DNA from: Arthrobacter sp. SO5
GTDB taxonomy: Bacteria; Actinomycetota; Actinomycetes; Actinomycetales; Micrococcaceae
Direction of reading: 5' to 3'
Length of the DNA: 64,000 nt
Assembly (NCBI RefSeq): GCF_020532805.1
Contig: NZ_MQTQ01000008.1
Span: forward strand, 1-64,000
Shown here: positions 7,536 to 15,942 of the stretch, one piece after another
Layout of the letters: each line of letters starts with the position of its first letter
Position numbering within the stretch: the stretch's first letter is position 1
The notes under the pieces: model-generated
The model's database searches: none
Told to the model about the DNA's origin: nothing
What the model saw: the letters and a program-made list of their open reading frames with translations, nothing else
Program-made: the position numbers and the translations under genes

Positions 7536-7937
7536 CTACTCCGTTTCGGAGGCGACAGCGGCCTTGGCCGAGGTGTCGTCACCGAGCTGAAGGTCGACGA
7601 CGGGGCAGTCCTTCCAGAGACGCTCCAGGGCGTAGAAGACGCGGTCTTCCTCGTGCTGGACGTGGATGACGATGTCGCCATAGTCCAGCAGGACCCAGCG
7701 GCCGCCGGAGCGTCCTTCGCGGCGGATCGGCTTGAGATCGAACTTGGAAAGTTCGTCCTCGACGCCGTCGACAATGGCGTTGACCTGGCGTTCGGACGGC
7801 GCCGAGGCGATCAGGAAGATGTCGGCGAGGGCCAGACGCTCGCTGACATCCATGGCTACGATGTCTTCCGCGAGTTTCTCCGCGGCAGCTCGGGCTGCGT
7901 GGCGGGCTGTTGCGATGGCTGATTCTGTTGCAGTCAC
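7536..7937 (-). CDS. rsfS: ribosome silencing factor RsfS (YbeB/Iojap family)
   Basis: RsfS binds ribosomal protein L14 on the 50S subunit and blocks 30S joining when nutrients are short. The 133-residue protein has the family core. It includes LALADIFLIASAPSERQVNAIVD near residues 35-57, the GRSGGRWVLLDYGDIVIHV stretch near 75-93 and the terminal YALERLWKD. Length and start (ATG at 7935-7937) match the family. It is the last gene of the minus-strand block containing nadD, and the nadD-rsfS neighbourhood is conserved in many bacteria. Confidence 0.95.
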   Translation of the reverse strand: MTATESAIATARHAARAAAEKLAEDIVAMDVSERLALADIFLIASAPSERQVNAIVDGVEDELSKFDLKPIRREGRSGGRWVLLDYGDIVIHVQHEEDRVFYALERLWKDCPVVDLQLGDDTSAKAAVASETE

Positions 7938-8062
7938 GGGACTCCTTGTTGGGTGAAAAGCTTAGGTGGTGAAAAGCCGAAGTGTTCAAATGCCAGGTTG
8001 TGAAAATGCCGGGTTGTGAATTGCCGGGGCCCGGGCGCTGGCCCGGCGCCGGAGTCTCGGGG

Positions 8063-9388
8063 CTAGCGGGCCAGACCGGTGAGGATCAGGGTGATACCGG
8101 CGATGAGGGCCAGAACGCCCAGCGCGAGGACGCCCAGCCGCAGCAGGCGGAGGCGGCGTGCCCTGCCGAGGCCGGCCGTGGCCGCGTCCAGCGGATCGAG
8201 TCCGTAGGCCGACGTTGCGGCCACCGGCGTCCGGCCGGCGACCTCCTCCTCGGACGGACCGATGTCATGGCCGGCCGCTGCCGGAACAGCGGCGGCTGGC
8301 CCAGCAGCGGCGGTCCTGGCGGCAGCCTCGGCACGGGCCAGCACACCGGCACGGCCGGTGGCGGGTCCTTGGCCACGCTGCTGGGAGGCGCCCGGACGGC
8401 GGTTGCCGGACTTCCGGCCATCACCAACGCGGGGGCCCGAGTTCGTGACGACCGGAACGTAGGACGTGGCAGGGCGCTTCATGACTGGCCGCTCCACGCC
8501 GGGAACCTGGACGAACTCCAGGGGTGTGACCATGGCCAGGTTGTTGGCGGTGGTGGGATCGTTCCGCACCGGCTCCGGCTGGCTGTTCTGCTCGGCCAGC
8601 TTCTGCCTGGCCGCGGCGCGGCGGTTCAGCACCGCGGCCCGCTCCGCCAGGGCAATCTGTTCGGCCAGCACATCGGGGTCGACGGCGTCGGGATCCACGG
8701 CGTCGATGTGCTCCATCTTGGCCAGCTGGTTTTGGGCCTGCTGGGCCAGGAGCTCCCGCGCGGCGAGGGCCTGCTCGACGGTCATGCCGCCGGGTGCCCT
8801 GCCTTCGGGAGAAGCGCCTTCCGGTGCACCGCCTTCGGGTGCCGTGCCTTCGGGTGCACTGCCTTCGGGTGCCGTGCCGCCGCCGGGCTTGACGCCACGC
8901 TGGGGCACCACGGGTGTGGCCCGGGTCCGCGGCGCGGCCGGGACGATCAGGTTGGCTGAGGTCGCCGGGGCCGTCTCGGCCGCCAGCTGCAGAAGGCGTA
9001 GCTGGCGGCGGGTGGGCGGCCCGCCGGCGGCGAGGTGGCCCTCTTTTTCGGCCAGTTCCTTGATGGTTCGCAGGGTGGCCCGGTCCCGGGCCCGGATCTG
9101 GGACGAGCGCTCCGCGCTGACCCGCACCGCGTCCACCTGCCCGCCGGGCACCCGGCGGCGGCCGGTGATTTCAGCCGGCGTAGGCTCGCCGGGGTCAACC
9201 GGCGTCTTGGAGCCGGCGTTCCGTGCGGCAGCGTCACTGGAGCCAGCGTCACGTGCGGCAGCTGTATTTGAGGCAGGGCTGACCGGGCCGGGACCTGGGG
9301 TACCGGATTCCTGGTTCGCTTCCAGGCGTTCATCTCTGGCCTGCCGCAGTTCGCGGCGGCTGCGGACGGGTGGCTGTTCCTGACTCAT
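8063..9388 (-). CDS. unknown protein with disordered body and C-terminal membrane anchor (441 aa)
   Basis: I do not recognise a functional family. Residues 1-70 are charged and Pro/Ala-rich. Residues 85-125 look helical (RDRATLRTIKELAEKEG and RRQLRLLQLAAET). Near 170-195 there is a degenerate five-residue repeat of the type APEGS/APEGT/APEGG. Another helical, Ala/Gln-rich stretch lies near 200-260. After an Arg-rich RRLRLLRL there is one hydrophobic segment of about 20 residues at the extreme C-terminus, ending LTGLAR. There is no signal peptide, so it would be tail-anchored with its bulk in the cytoplasm. It lies 7 bases after nadD and upstream of rsfS, so all three are probably co-transcribed. 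Confidence 0.75.
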   Translation of the reverse strand: MSQEQPPVRSRRELRQARDERLEANQESGTPGPGPVSPASNTAAARDAGSSDAAARNAGSKTPVDPGEPTPAEITGRRRVPGGQVDAVRVSAERSSQIRARDRATLRTIKELAEKEGHLAAGGPPTRRQLRLLQLAAETAPATSANLIVPAAPRTRATPVVPQRGVKPGGGTAPEGSAPEGTAPEGGAPEGASPEGRAPGGMTVEQALAARELLAQQAQNQLAKMEHIDAVDPDAVDPDVLAEQIALAERAAVLNRRAAARQKLAEQNSQPEPVRNDPTTANNLAMVTPLEFVQVPGVERPVMKRPATSYVPVVTNSGPRVGDGRKSGNRRPGASQQRGQGPATGRAGVLARAEAAARTAAAGPAAAVPAAAGHDIGPSEEEVAGRTPVAATSAYGLDPLDAATAGLGRARRLRLLRLGVLALGVLALIAGITLILTGLAR

Positions 9389-9395
9389 TGCAAAC

Positions 9396-10082
9396 TCATT
9401 CGGTACGGGCGGGTTGGGCTATCTCGGTGCTTCGGTCAAAGCGTGTGACGCGGGCGGCGGCACTGTAGTCAACGGCGGCGGAGTCGCCGTCGTACAGTCC
9501 GTACTTGGCGATGTACTGGACCACGCCGTCCGGCACGAGGTACCAGACGGGGTTGCCGGCCGCGACCCTGGCGCGGCAGTCCGTCGAGGAGATCGCCATG
9601 GCGGGGACCTCCAGCAGGCTGACGTCCTTGCGGCCCATCCCGTCAAGGACGTGGCCGGGGCGGGTGACGCCGACGAAATGCGCCAGCGACCAGAGCTCGT
9701 CGATGTCTTTCCACGAAAGTATCTGGGCGAGGGCGTCCGCCCCGGTAATGAAGAACAGGTCGGCCTCGGGCCGCAGCGTCCGCAGGTCCCGCAGCGTGTC
9801 AATCGTGTAGGTGGGTCCGGGCCTGTCAACATCTACCCTGCTGACCGTGAACCGCGGGTTGGAAGCTGTGGCAATGACGGTCATGAGGTAGCGGTGCTCG
9901 GCCTCGCTGACCTTCCTGCTCAACTTCTGCCAGGGCTGGCCCGTCGGCACAAACACCACTTCATCCAGGTCAAACTTGGCCGCGACCTCGCTGGCCGCCA
10001 CAAGGTGGCCGTGATGGATCGGGTCAAACGTGCCGCCCATCACACCCAGACGCAGGCGGCGCGAGGCGTCGCGCTGCTTCAC
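9396..10082 (-). CDS. nadD: nicotinate-nucleotide adenylyltransferase
   Basis: The enzyme joins nicotinate mononucleotide and ATP to give deamido-NAD in NAD synthesis. The nucleotidyltransferase signature [12 protein letters not shown] is at residues 16-27, and the C-terminal ISSTDCR (SSTxxR) motif is present. I place the start at the GTG at 10080-10082, which leaves 13 residues before the VMGG loop as is common in relatives, giving 228 aa. The ribosome-binding site is weak, and a slightly different start is possible. The adjacent unknown gene begins 7 bases downstream. Confidence 0.92.
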   Translation of the reverse strand: MKQRDASRRLRLGVMGGTFDPIHHGHLVAASEVAAKFDLDEVVFVPTGQPWQKLSRKVSEAEHRYLMTVIATASNPRFTVSRVDVDRPGPTYTIDTLRDLRTLRPEADLFFITGADALAQILSWKDIDELWSLAHFVGVTRPGHVLDGMGRKDVSLLEVPAMAISSTDCRARVAAGNPVWYLVPDGVVQYIAKYGLYDGDSAAVDYSAAARVTRFDRSTEIAQPARTE

Positions 10083-10095
10083 GGCGGCGGAAATA

Positions 10096-10335
10096 TTAGT
10101 GGCCTTGGCTGTGATCGTGCTTGTTCGGGTGCTGGCGGTGCGGGTCCGCGTGCTCCTCGACGGCTTCGTGGCGCTTGCCCAGGTTGGAGTAGGACAGCGT
10201 GATGAACAGAAGGACCATGAGGACCGCGAACATTGAGGCGCCGATGACGAACGGCGGTGCAATGAGCGGCGCGAGTTCCTCGTGGCCGGTTTCGCCGGCG
10301 GCGGCGATGATGGTGGCGATCTGCTGCGACAGCAT
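10096..10335 (-). CDS. small single-pass membrane protein with His-rich tail (79 aa)
   Basis: The family is not recognised. The ATG at 10333-10335 has a good GGGGAG ribosome-binding site six bases upstream, favouring it over the longer frame to 10404. An amphipathic N-terminus ([14 protein letters not shown]) precedes a single hydrophobic segment near residues 30-50 ([21 protein letters not shown]). After it come a basic/acidic stretch and a tail rich in His, Asp and Lys ending KHDHSQGH. The His-rich cytoplasmic tail could bind metal, but that is inference. It ends 13 bases before the nadD start, suggesting co-transcription with nadD. Confidence 0.7.
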   Translation of the reverse strand: MLSQQIATIIAAAGETGHEELAPLIAPPFVIGASMFAVLMVLLFITLSYSNLGKRHEAVEEHADPHRQHPNKHDHSQGH

Positions 10336-10456
10336 GTACTCCCCTAGTGGGTTCAATTTTTTGACGACGACTTTTAACGACGACTTTTTGCGACGACTAT
10401 TCACAACGGACTGATGTGCCCGCCGTTCCGGACTTCTGTTCCATGTTACAGCGTTA

Positions 10457-11866
10457 TTAGCCCCTGATCTGGCCCTCGCCCTGCACGATCCACTTGGTGG
10501 TGGTCAGCTCGGTCAGTCCCATCGGGCCCCGCGCATGCAGCTTCTGGGTGGAAATGCCCACCTCGGCGCCGAGGCCCAGCTCGCCGCCGTCGGTGAACCG
10601 GGTGGAGGCATTGACGATCACCGCGGCCGAATCGACCTCCGCGATGAAGCGCTCGGCGTTGGCGAGATCGTTGGTCAGGATCGCCTCGGTGTGCCCGGTG
10701 GACCAGGTGCGGATGTGCCGGACAGCCTCATCCAGGCTGTCCACCATGGCCACGGCGAGGTCCAGATCCATGTATTCGGTGGCCCAGTCCTCCTCGGTGG
10801 CGGGCACGGATTCCACGCCCGCCGGCAGGGCCGCGCGGATCCGCTCGTCGGCGTGCAGCGTGACGCCGGCGGCGCGCAGTGCGGCGGCCACGGCCGGCAG
10901 CACCGTGGAGGACGAGTGCACCAGCAGGGTTTCGACGGTGTTGCACACACTGGGGCGCTGGGTCTTGGCATTGAGCAGGATGTCGACGGCCATGTCCTCG
11001 TTCGCCGAAGCGTCCAGGAAAATGTGCACGTTGCCTTCCCCGGTCTCGATCACCGGCACCTTGGCGTTGGCCAGGACGGACTGGATCAGCTCGCGCCCGC
11101 CGCGGGGAATCAGCACGTCCACGCGGCCGCGGGCCCGCATGAGGGCGTTCGCGCCGTCGCGGCCATACGGATCGACTGTCTGCACCGCGTCGCCGGGCAG
11201 TCCCACCGATTCCAGGGCGTCCCGGAGGACGGTGACCAGGGCGGCGTTGGTGGCCTGCGCGGCGGTCCCGCCGCGCAGGATCACGGCGTTGCCGCTCTTA
11301 AGGCCCAGCCCGGCAATGTCCACGGTCACGTTGGGCCGTGCCTCGTAGATCGCGGCGACGACGCCCATGGGCACGTTGATCTGGCGCAGCCGCAGCCCGT
11401 TGGGGAGCGTCTGGCCGCGGACCACGTTGCCTACGGGATCGGGAAGGTTCGCGAGGTTTTCCAGGGCTGCGGCGAGGGCCTGGATGCGCCCCGCGGACAG
11501 GGTCAGCCGGTCCAGCAGGGCCGCGGAGGTGCCGTTGGCCCGGCCCGCGGCAACGTCCTTGGCGTTGGCGGCGAGAATCCGCCCCTCGCGTTCCAGCAGG
11601 GCCGCGGCGATGGCGCGCAGGCCCCGGTCTTTCCATGCCCGGTTGGCGCGGGCCATCCGGCGGGCGGCGTGGCGTGAACGGTCGGCGATGGCGTGGACGG
11701 CGGCCTCGACGTCGGTTTCCGTGCCTGATCCCGGGGCTTCCGGCACCGCCCCGCGGGCTGCCGGTTCGCCGGGGGCACCCTCCTGCGGCCCGTCCGCCGG
11801 GAGCAGTCCATCGGCAAACAGCTTTTCGGCGAGCACGGCAGAGCGGGGTGTCAGGGCCTCAGTCAT
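10457..11866 (-). CDS. proA: glutamate-5-semialdehyde dehydrogenase (gamma-glutamyl phosphate reductase)
   Basis: This is the second step of proline synthesis: NADPH reduces gamma-glutamyl phosphate to glutamate semialdehyde. The aldehyde-dehydrogenase fold is evident, with the catalytic Cys in SVCNTVETLL near residue 306 and GKEIIP-type ends replaced by ELTTTKWIVQGEGQIR. Length is 469 aa. The first 60 residues (Pro/Gly/Glu-rich) are an extension relative to the usual 415-430 aa enzyme. The ATG at 11864-11866 is used. It lies 26 bases after proB, so the two form an operon. Confidence 0.95.
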   Translation of the reverse strand: MTEALTPRSAVLAEKLFADGLLPADGPQEGAPGEPAARGAVPEAPGSGTETDVEAAVHAIADRSRHAARRMARANRAWKDRGLRAIAAALLEREGRILAANAKDVAAGRANGTSAALLDRLTLSAGRIQALAAALENLANLPDPVGNVVRGQTLPNGLRLRQINVPMGVVAAIYEARPNVTVDIAGLGLKSGNAVILRGGTAAQATNAALVTVLRDALESVGLPGDAVQTVDPYGRDGANALMRARGRVDVLIPRGGRELIQSVLANAKVPVIETGEGNVHIFLDASANEDMAVDILLNAKTQRPSVCNTVETLLVHSSSTVLPAVAAALRAAGVTLHADERIRAALPAGVESVPATEEDWATEYMDLDLAVAMVDSLDEAVRHIRTWSTGHTEAILTNDLANAERFIAEVDSAAVIVNASTRFTDGGELGLGAEVGISTQKLHARGPMGLTELTTTKWIVQGEGQIRG

Positions 11867-11892
11867 GCCTTCAGTTTAGGCGAGCGGAGGGC

Positions 11893-13074
11893 TTAGACCA
11901 GCACCAGATCGTCAACATGAACAACCACGCGGTCATATCCGCGGCCGAGGGCCGTGCCGAGTTCCCTGGTGGTCCGGCCCAGCATCTGCGGCAGCTCCTC
12001 TGACCCGTAGTTGACCAGCCCGCGGGCGATCACCGTGCCGTCCGGGGACACCATTGCGACGGCGTCGCCGGCTTCGAAGGTCCCCCGCACGGCTGTGATG
12101 CCGGCCGGCAGCAGGGAGGTGTGGCGGTCGCGGACGGCCTTGACGGCGCCGTCGTCGAGCACCAGTGTGCCTTCCACGGAGGCGAGGTGGGCCAGCCAGA
12201 GGAGCCGGATGGGCTTCCGGGAGCCGCTGACGGAGAACCAGGTTCCGACGTCCTGGCCGGCCAGTGCGGCGGCAGCGTTGGCGGTGGAGGTGACGAGGGC
12301 GTGGATGCCCGAGCCCGCGGCGATGGTGGCGGCCTCGACCTTGGTCACCATTCCCCCGGTGCCGGTCCCCGCCGCGCCGGTGCGGCCGATCGTGATGCCT
12401 TCGAGGTCGTGCGGGCCGGTGACGTGGGAGATCCGCTTGGCCCCGTGGGAAGGCGGTCCGTCGTAGAGGGCGTCGACGTCGGAGAGCAGCACCAGCGCGT
12501 CGGCGCGGACCAGGTGCGCCACGAGCGCCGCGAGCCTGTCGTTGTCACCGAAGCGGATCTCGTGCGTGGCGACCGTGTCGTTTTCGTTCACGACGGGCAC
12601 GACGCCGAGGTTCAGGAGCCGGTCCAGGGCCCGGAAAGCGTTGGTGTGCTGGCTGCGCCGCATGAAGTCATCGGCCGTCAGGAGCACCTGGCTGACCGTG
12701 ACGCCGTGCGCGCCGAACGCGTGGGTGTACCGGGCCATCAGCAGGCCCTGGCCGACGCTGGCCGCGGCCTGCTGGGTGGCGAGGTCGCGGGGTCGCTTGA
12801 CCAGCCCAAGCGGGGCAAGGCCAGCGGCGATCGCCCCGGAGGACACCAGGATGATCTCCGTTCCCTCGTTGCGCTTGCGCGCAAGGGCGTCGGCGAGGTC
12901 CGTGAGGGCCTCTTCGGAGATGCCGCCCTTGAGGGACGTCAGCGAGGAGGAGCCGACCTTCACGACGATCCGGCGGGCCCCGGAAAGCACAGTCCTGTCC
13001 GGCGCCTGGCGGTCAGGGGCCTGGCGGTCAGGGGCGCCGCCGGCACCGGACACGGTGACGGTTTTACTCGTCAT
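11893..13074 (-). CDS. proB: glutamate 5-kinase
   Basis: The kinase phosphorylates glutamate, the first and feedback-regulated step of proline synthesis. An amino-acid-kinase domain starts at [14 protein letters not shown] near residue 35, with [10 protein letters not shown] and the glutamate-binding NENDTVA segment. A PUA domain fills the C-terminal 75 residues ([16 protein letters not shown] onward). The ATG at 13072-13074 overlaps the end of obgE by 11 bases, indicating translational coupling. The N-terminus carries a five-residue repeat (APDRQ/APDR, a 15-bp DNA repeat) that the family normally lacks. Length is 393 aa. Confidence 0.94.
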   Translation of the reverse strand: MTSKTVTVSGAGGAPDRQAPDRQAPDRTVLSGARRIVVKVGSSSLTSLKGGISEEALTDLADALARKRNEGTEIILVSSGAIAAGLAPLGLVKRPRDLATQQAAASVGQGLLMARYTHAFGAHGVTVSQVLLTADDFMRRSQHTNAFRALDRLLNLGVVPVVNENDTVATHEIRFGDNDRLAALVAHLVRADALVLLSDVDALYDGPPSHGAKRISHVTGPHDLEGITIGRTGAAGTGTGGMVTKVEAATIAAGSGIHALVTSTANAAAALAGQDVGTWFSVSGSRKPIRLLWLAHLASVEGTLVLDDGAVKAVRDRHTSLLPAGITAVRGTFEAGDAVAMVSPDGTVIARGLVNYGSEELPQMLGRTTRELGTALGRGYDRVVVHVDDLVLV

Positions 13075-14653
13075 CCGTTTCGCCCAGTCCACTCTCCTTG
13101 AGCGGTTTGGCGACCCTGCGGCTGCTGACGGATTCGGTCCAGATGCCGGCCTTGCGCTCGGCCTCAAGCTCGGCGCGGGCGGCGGCCTTGGCCTCGCGGC
13201 GTTCGACCTGCTCGTCGCGCTTCTGCCCGCGGGTGGGGCGGTCGCCGATGTCGGCGAAGCGCACGTCGGTGCCGCGCGGCGCGGCGAGCAGCTCGGCACC
13301 GGCCATCATGGTCGGCTCCCAGTCGAAGACGACGCCGTCGTCCTCGCCGATGACGACCGTGTCGCCCGGCACGGCGCCCTGCTTGAACAGTTCGTTTTCG
13401 ACGCCCAGCTTCGCGAGGCGGTCCGCGAGGTAGCCGATCGCTTCCTCGTTGGTGAAGTCGGTCTGCTTGACCCAGCGCACGGGCTTCTCGCCGATGACGC
13501 GGAACAGCGGCTCGAGGTTCTTCTCTTCGCGGCGGATTTTGAAGCCGGATTCGTTGACGGCGCGCGGCTTTAGGACCGGGGCGTGGACCTTGGGCGGCGC
13601 CGCGGCGAGGGCGTCGCGGGCGGCCTGGACGATTTCACCCATGGCAAAGCCGAGCTGGCGGAGGCCTTCGTGGCTCGTGGCCGAGATCTCGAAGACCTTG
13701 TAACCGCGGGATTCCAGTTCCGGCCGGACGAACTCGGCCATGTCCTTGCCATCCGGCAGGTCCACCTTGTTCAGGGCGACCAGGCGGGGGCGGTGGTTCA
13801 GCGGCACCACCTCGCCGTCGGCTCCGCTGTAGCTCATGTCCACGGCGTACTTCTCGAGCTCGGCCTCGATGATGGCAAGGTCCGAGAGCGGGTCGCGGTC
13901 CGACTCGAGCGTGCCGCAGTCCAGCACGTGCACGAGGGCGGCGCAGCGTTCGACGTGGCGCAGGAAGTGATGGCCGAGGCCCTTGCCTTCGCTGGCGCCC
14001 TCGATCAGGCCCGGGACATCGGCAATGGTGAAGCGGACGTCGCCGGCCTGGACCACGCCGAGGTTCGGGATGAGCGTGGTGAAGGGGTAGTCGGCGATCT
14101 TGGGCCGGGCGGCCGACATGGCGGCAATGAGGCTGGACTTGCCGGCGGACGGGAAGCCGACGAGGGCGATGTCCGCGATGGATTTCAGTTCCAGGACGAC
14201 GTCGCTGGACTCGCCTTCGATGCCGAGCAGCGCGAAGCCGGGGGCGCGGCGCTTCTGCGAGGACAGCGAGGCGTTCCCGAGGCCGCCGATGCCGCCGGCG
14301 GCCGCGATGTATTCGGCGCCTTCGCCCACGAGGTCCGCGAGGACTTCGCCGTCCTTGGACTTGACCACGGTGCCTACGGGCACCGGAAGGATCAGGGTTT
14401 CGCCGTGTTTGCCGGCGCGCCAGTCGCCCATGCCGGGGCCGCCGTTGGTGGCGTGCCGGTGGGGGGCGTGGTGGTAGTCGAGCAGGGTGGTGGTCTGGGG
14501 ATCGACACGAAGGATGACGTCGCCGCCGTTACCGCCGTTGCCGCCGTCGGGACCGCCGAGGGGCTTGAACTTCTCGCGGTGGACGGAGACACAGCCGTGG
14601 CCGCCGGTACCGCCGGATACGTGCAGTACTACCCGGTCTACAAAGCTCGCCAC
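13064..14653 (-). CDS. obgE: GTPase ObgE/CgtA
   Basis: This ribosome-associated GTPase takes part in 50S assembly and the stringent response. The N-terminal glycine-rich Obg domain (residues 1-160) contains the GGxGGxG runs GGTGGHG and GGNGGNGG. The G domain has P-loop GFPSAGKSS, switch [16 protein letters not shown] and NKVD. A C-terminal OCT domain (about 350-430) is followed by a charged Actinobacteria-type tail rich in Arg, Lys and Glu. The start is the GTG at 14651-14653, and length is 529 aa. It lies between rpmA and proB and overlaps proB. Confidence 0.96.
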   Translation of the reverse strand: MASFVDRVVLHVSGGTGGHGCVSVHREKFKPLGGPDGGNGGNGGDVILRVDPQTTTLLDYHHAPHRHATNGGPGMGDWRAGKHGETLILPVPVGTVVKSKDGEVLADLVGEGAEYIAAAGGIGGLGNASLSSQKRRAPGFALLGIEGESSDVVLELKSIADIALVGFPSAGKSSLIAAMSAARPKIADYPFTTLIPNLGVVQAGDVRFTIADVPGLIEGASEGKGLGHHFLRHVERCAALVHVLDCGTLESDRDPLSDLAIIEAELEKYAVDMSYSGADGEVVPLNHRPRLVALNKVDLPDGKDMAEFVRPELESRGYKVFEISATSHEGLRQLGFAMGEIVQAARDALAAAPPKVHAPVLKPRAVNESGFKIRREEKNLEPLFRVIGEKPVRWVKQTDFTNEEAIGYLADRLAKLGVENELFKQGAVPGDTVVIGEDDGVVFDWEPTMMAGAELLAAPRGTDVRFADIGDRPTRGQKRDEQVERREAKAAARAELEAERKAGIWTESVSSRRVAKPLKESGLGETDDE

Positions 14654-14715
14654 GTGGATCTCCTCAGTGCTGTTCCTTGGGCCACCGAAGCGCCCAAGAT
14701 GATTGTCATGCGGTT

Positions 14716-14754
14716 AAAACACCGGTGGAGCGGACCTAATGGCCCGCCCCACCG
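14716..14754 (-). terminator. probable terminator after rplU-rpmA
   Basis: CGGTGG and CCACCG (14723-14754) form an imperfect stem extended by GCGG/CCGC. On the minus strand the hairpin is followed by GTGTTTTAA. It lies between the rpmA stop and the obgE start, so it may attenuate read-through of the ribosomal-protein transcript into obgE. Confidence 0.55.
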
Positions 14755-14769
14755 ATTGAGAACTGGTTG

Positions 14770-15033
14770 CTACTCTGCGGCTGCAGCAGCCACGATGTTC
14801 ACAACGCGACGACCGCGCCGGGTGCCGAACTCGACTGCACCGGGGGCCAGTGCGAACAGGGTATCGTCCCCGCCGCGGCCTACGCCGGCGCCCGGGTGGA
14901 AGTGGGTGCCGCGCTGGCGGACGATGATTTCGCCTGCGGAAACTACCTGGCCGCCGAAGCGCTTGACGCCGAGGTACTGGGCGTTGGAGTCACGACCGTT
15001 GCGAGTGGAACTCGCGCCTTTTTTATGTGCCAT
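14770..15033 (-). CDS. rpmA: 50S ribosomal protein L27
   Basis: L27 lies at the peptidyl-transferase centre of the 50S subunit. The 87-residue protein begins [20 protein letters not shown] with the conserved basic N-terminal arm, followed by GVKRFGGQ and [10 protein letters not shown]. There is no Firmicute-type cleavable N-terminal extension. The ATG at 15031-15033 fits the family. It is 62 bases downstream of rplU. Confidence 0.97.
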   Translation of the reverse strand: MAHKKGASSTRNGRDSNAQYLGVKRFGGQVVSAGEIIVRQRGTHFHPGAGVGRGGDDTLFALAPGAVEFGTRRGRRVVNIVAAAAAE

Positions 15034-15095
15034 TTGAAAATGCCTGCCTTAAAAATTCTAGGGAATCTGCGGAAAACCTGAACAGTAACGGTGAG

Positions 15096-15416
15096 TTACT
15101 TGATACCGGTGATCTTGACCTTGGTCAATTCCTGACGGTGACCCTGGCGCTTCTTGTAGCCGGTCTTGTTCTTGAACTTCTGGATGACGATCTTCGGACC
15201 ACGAAGGTCTTCGAGGATCTCAGCCGTAACCGTTACCTTGGCCAGGTCCGCGGCAGCGGACGTAACCTTGTCACCGTCGACCAGGAGCAGTGCGGGCAGC
15301 TGAAAGGTGCTGCCGGCTCCACCGGGGACGCGGTTCAGGGTAACGAAGTCTCCAACGGAAACCTTCTCTTGCCGGCCGCCTGCGCGGACAATCGCGTACA
15401 CCACTGTGGAACTCAC
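15096..15416 (-). CDS. rplU: 50S ribosomal protein L21
   Basis: L21 binds 23S rRNA. The 106-aa protein has the family start [19 protein letters not shown] and the signature [16 protein letters not shown] near the C-terminus. The start codon is the GTG at 15414-15416 with a GAGAGA sequence just upstream. An internal GTG nearer to VYAIV is possible. It is the first gene of the L21-L27 transcript. Confidence 0.96.
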   Translation of the reverse strand: MSSTVVYAIVRAGGRQEKVSVGDFVTLNRVPGGAGSTFQLPALLLVDGDKVTSAAADLAKVTVTAEILEDLRGPKIVIQKFKNKTGYKKRQGHRQELTKVKITGIK

Positions 15417-15848
15417 TTCTCTCGACGTTTATTACTAGATTTGCGTGCGGAACCTGGATCCAAGTTGTTTGGTCCGGCTCACGCTGTGCCTCTACGCCGG
15501 TGGATTCCCCGGGGGAACCCATGAGTTATCCCGTGGAAGGAACATTCGAAAAACGAATGGACCGTCCTCAAGGTCATAACCCAAGTGTTGGCGTAAGCAC
15601 CGAAGATCTAGACTACGCTAATTTTGCCTTCGGCCGCAAACGAGGCTGGTTCCGGCAAGCCGCGCGTGATGGACATCACCCGATGGAGACAAAGCGTTCC
15701 CTGCACTGAGTTTCCGGAACCGTGCCCGACTATCCTACAGGCTGCGTCGGCGCTCCGGGTCAGGCGCGCAGCCCCGGCGCGTCGAGGAAGTCGACCTCCG
15801 CGCGCTGCAGCCCGCGCCGGTCCGCTAGCTGGCCGCCTTAACGACGTC
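15417..15848. other. leader/promoter region of rplU, no gene seen
   Basis: About 430 bases upstream of rplU and downstream of rne carry no convincing gene. There is a small hairpin CATTCG/CGAATG at 15543-15559 in what would be the rplU leader. A-T-richer stretches around 15600-15630 could hold the rplU promoter. I could not match a known L21 leader structure. Confidence 0.4.
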
Positions 15849-15903
15849 GCGGGTGCGGCCCGAACACCGGCGAATTGCTCCGCCGGGTCCGGACCGCACC
15901 CGC
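15849..15903 (-). terminator. long hairpin downstream of rne
   Basis: GCGGGTGCGG (15849-15858) pairs perfectly with CCGCACCCGC (15894-15903). Inside the loop CCGGCG and CGCCGG form a second stem. It lies 40 bases after the rne stop. It lacks a T-run, so termination by this element is an inference from position. Confidence 0.5.
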
Positions 15904-15942
15904 AGCCCTAGTGACCTGATCCTGCTGAACTGCTGCCCGCCG

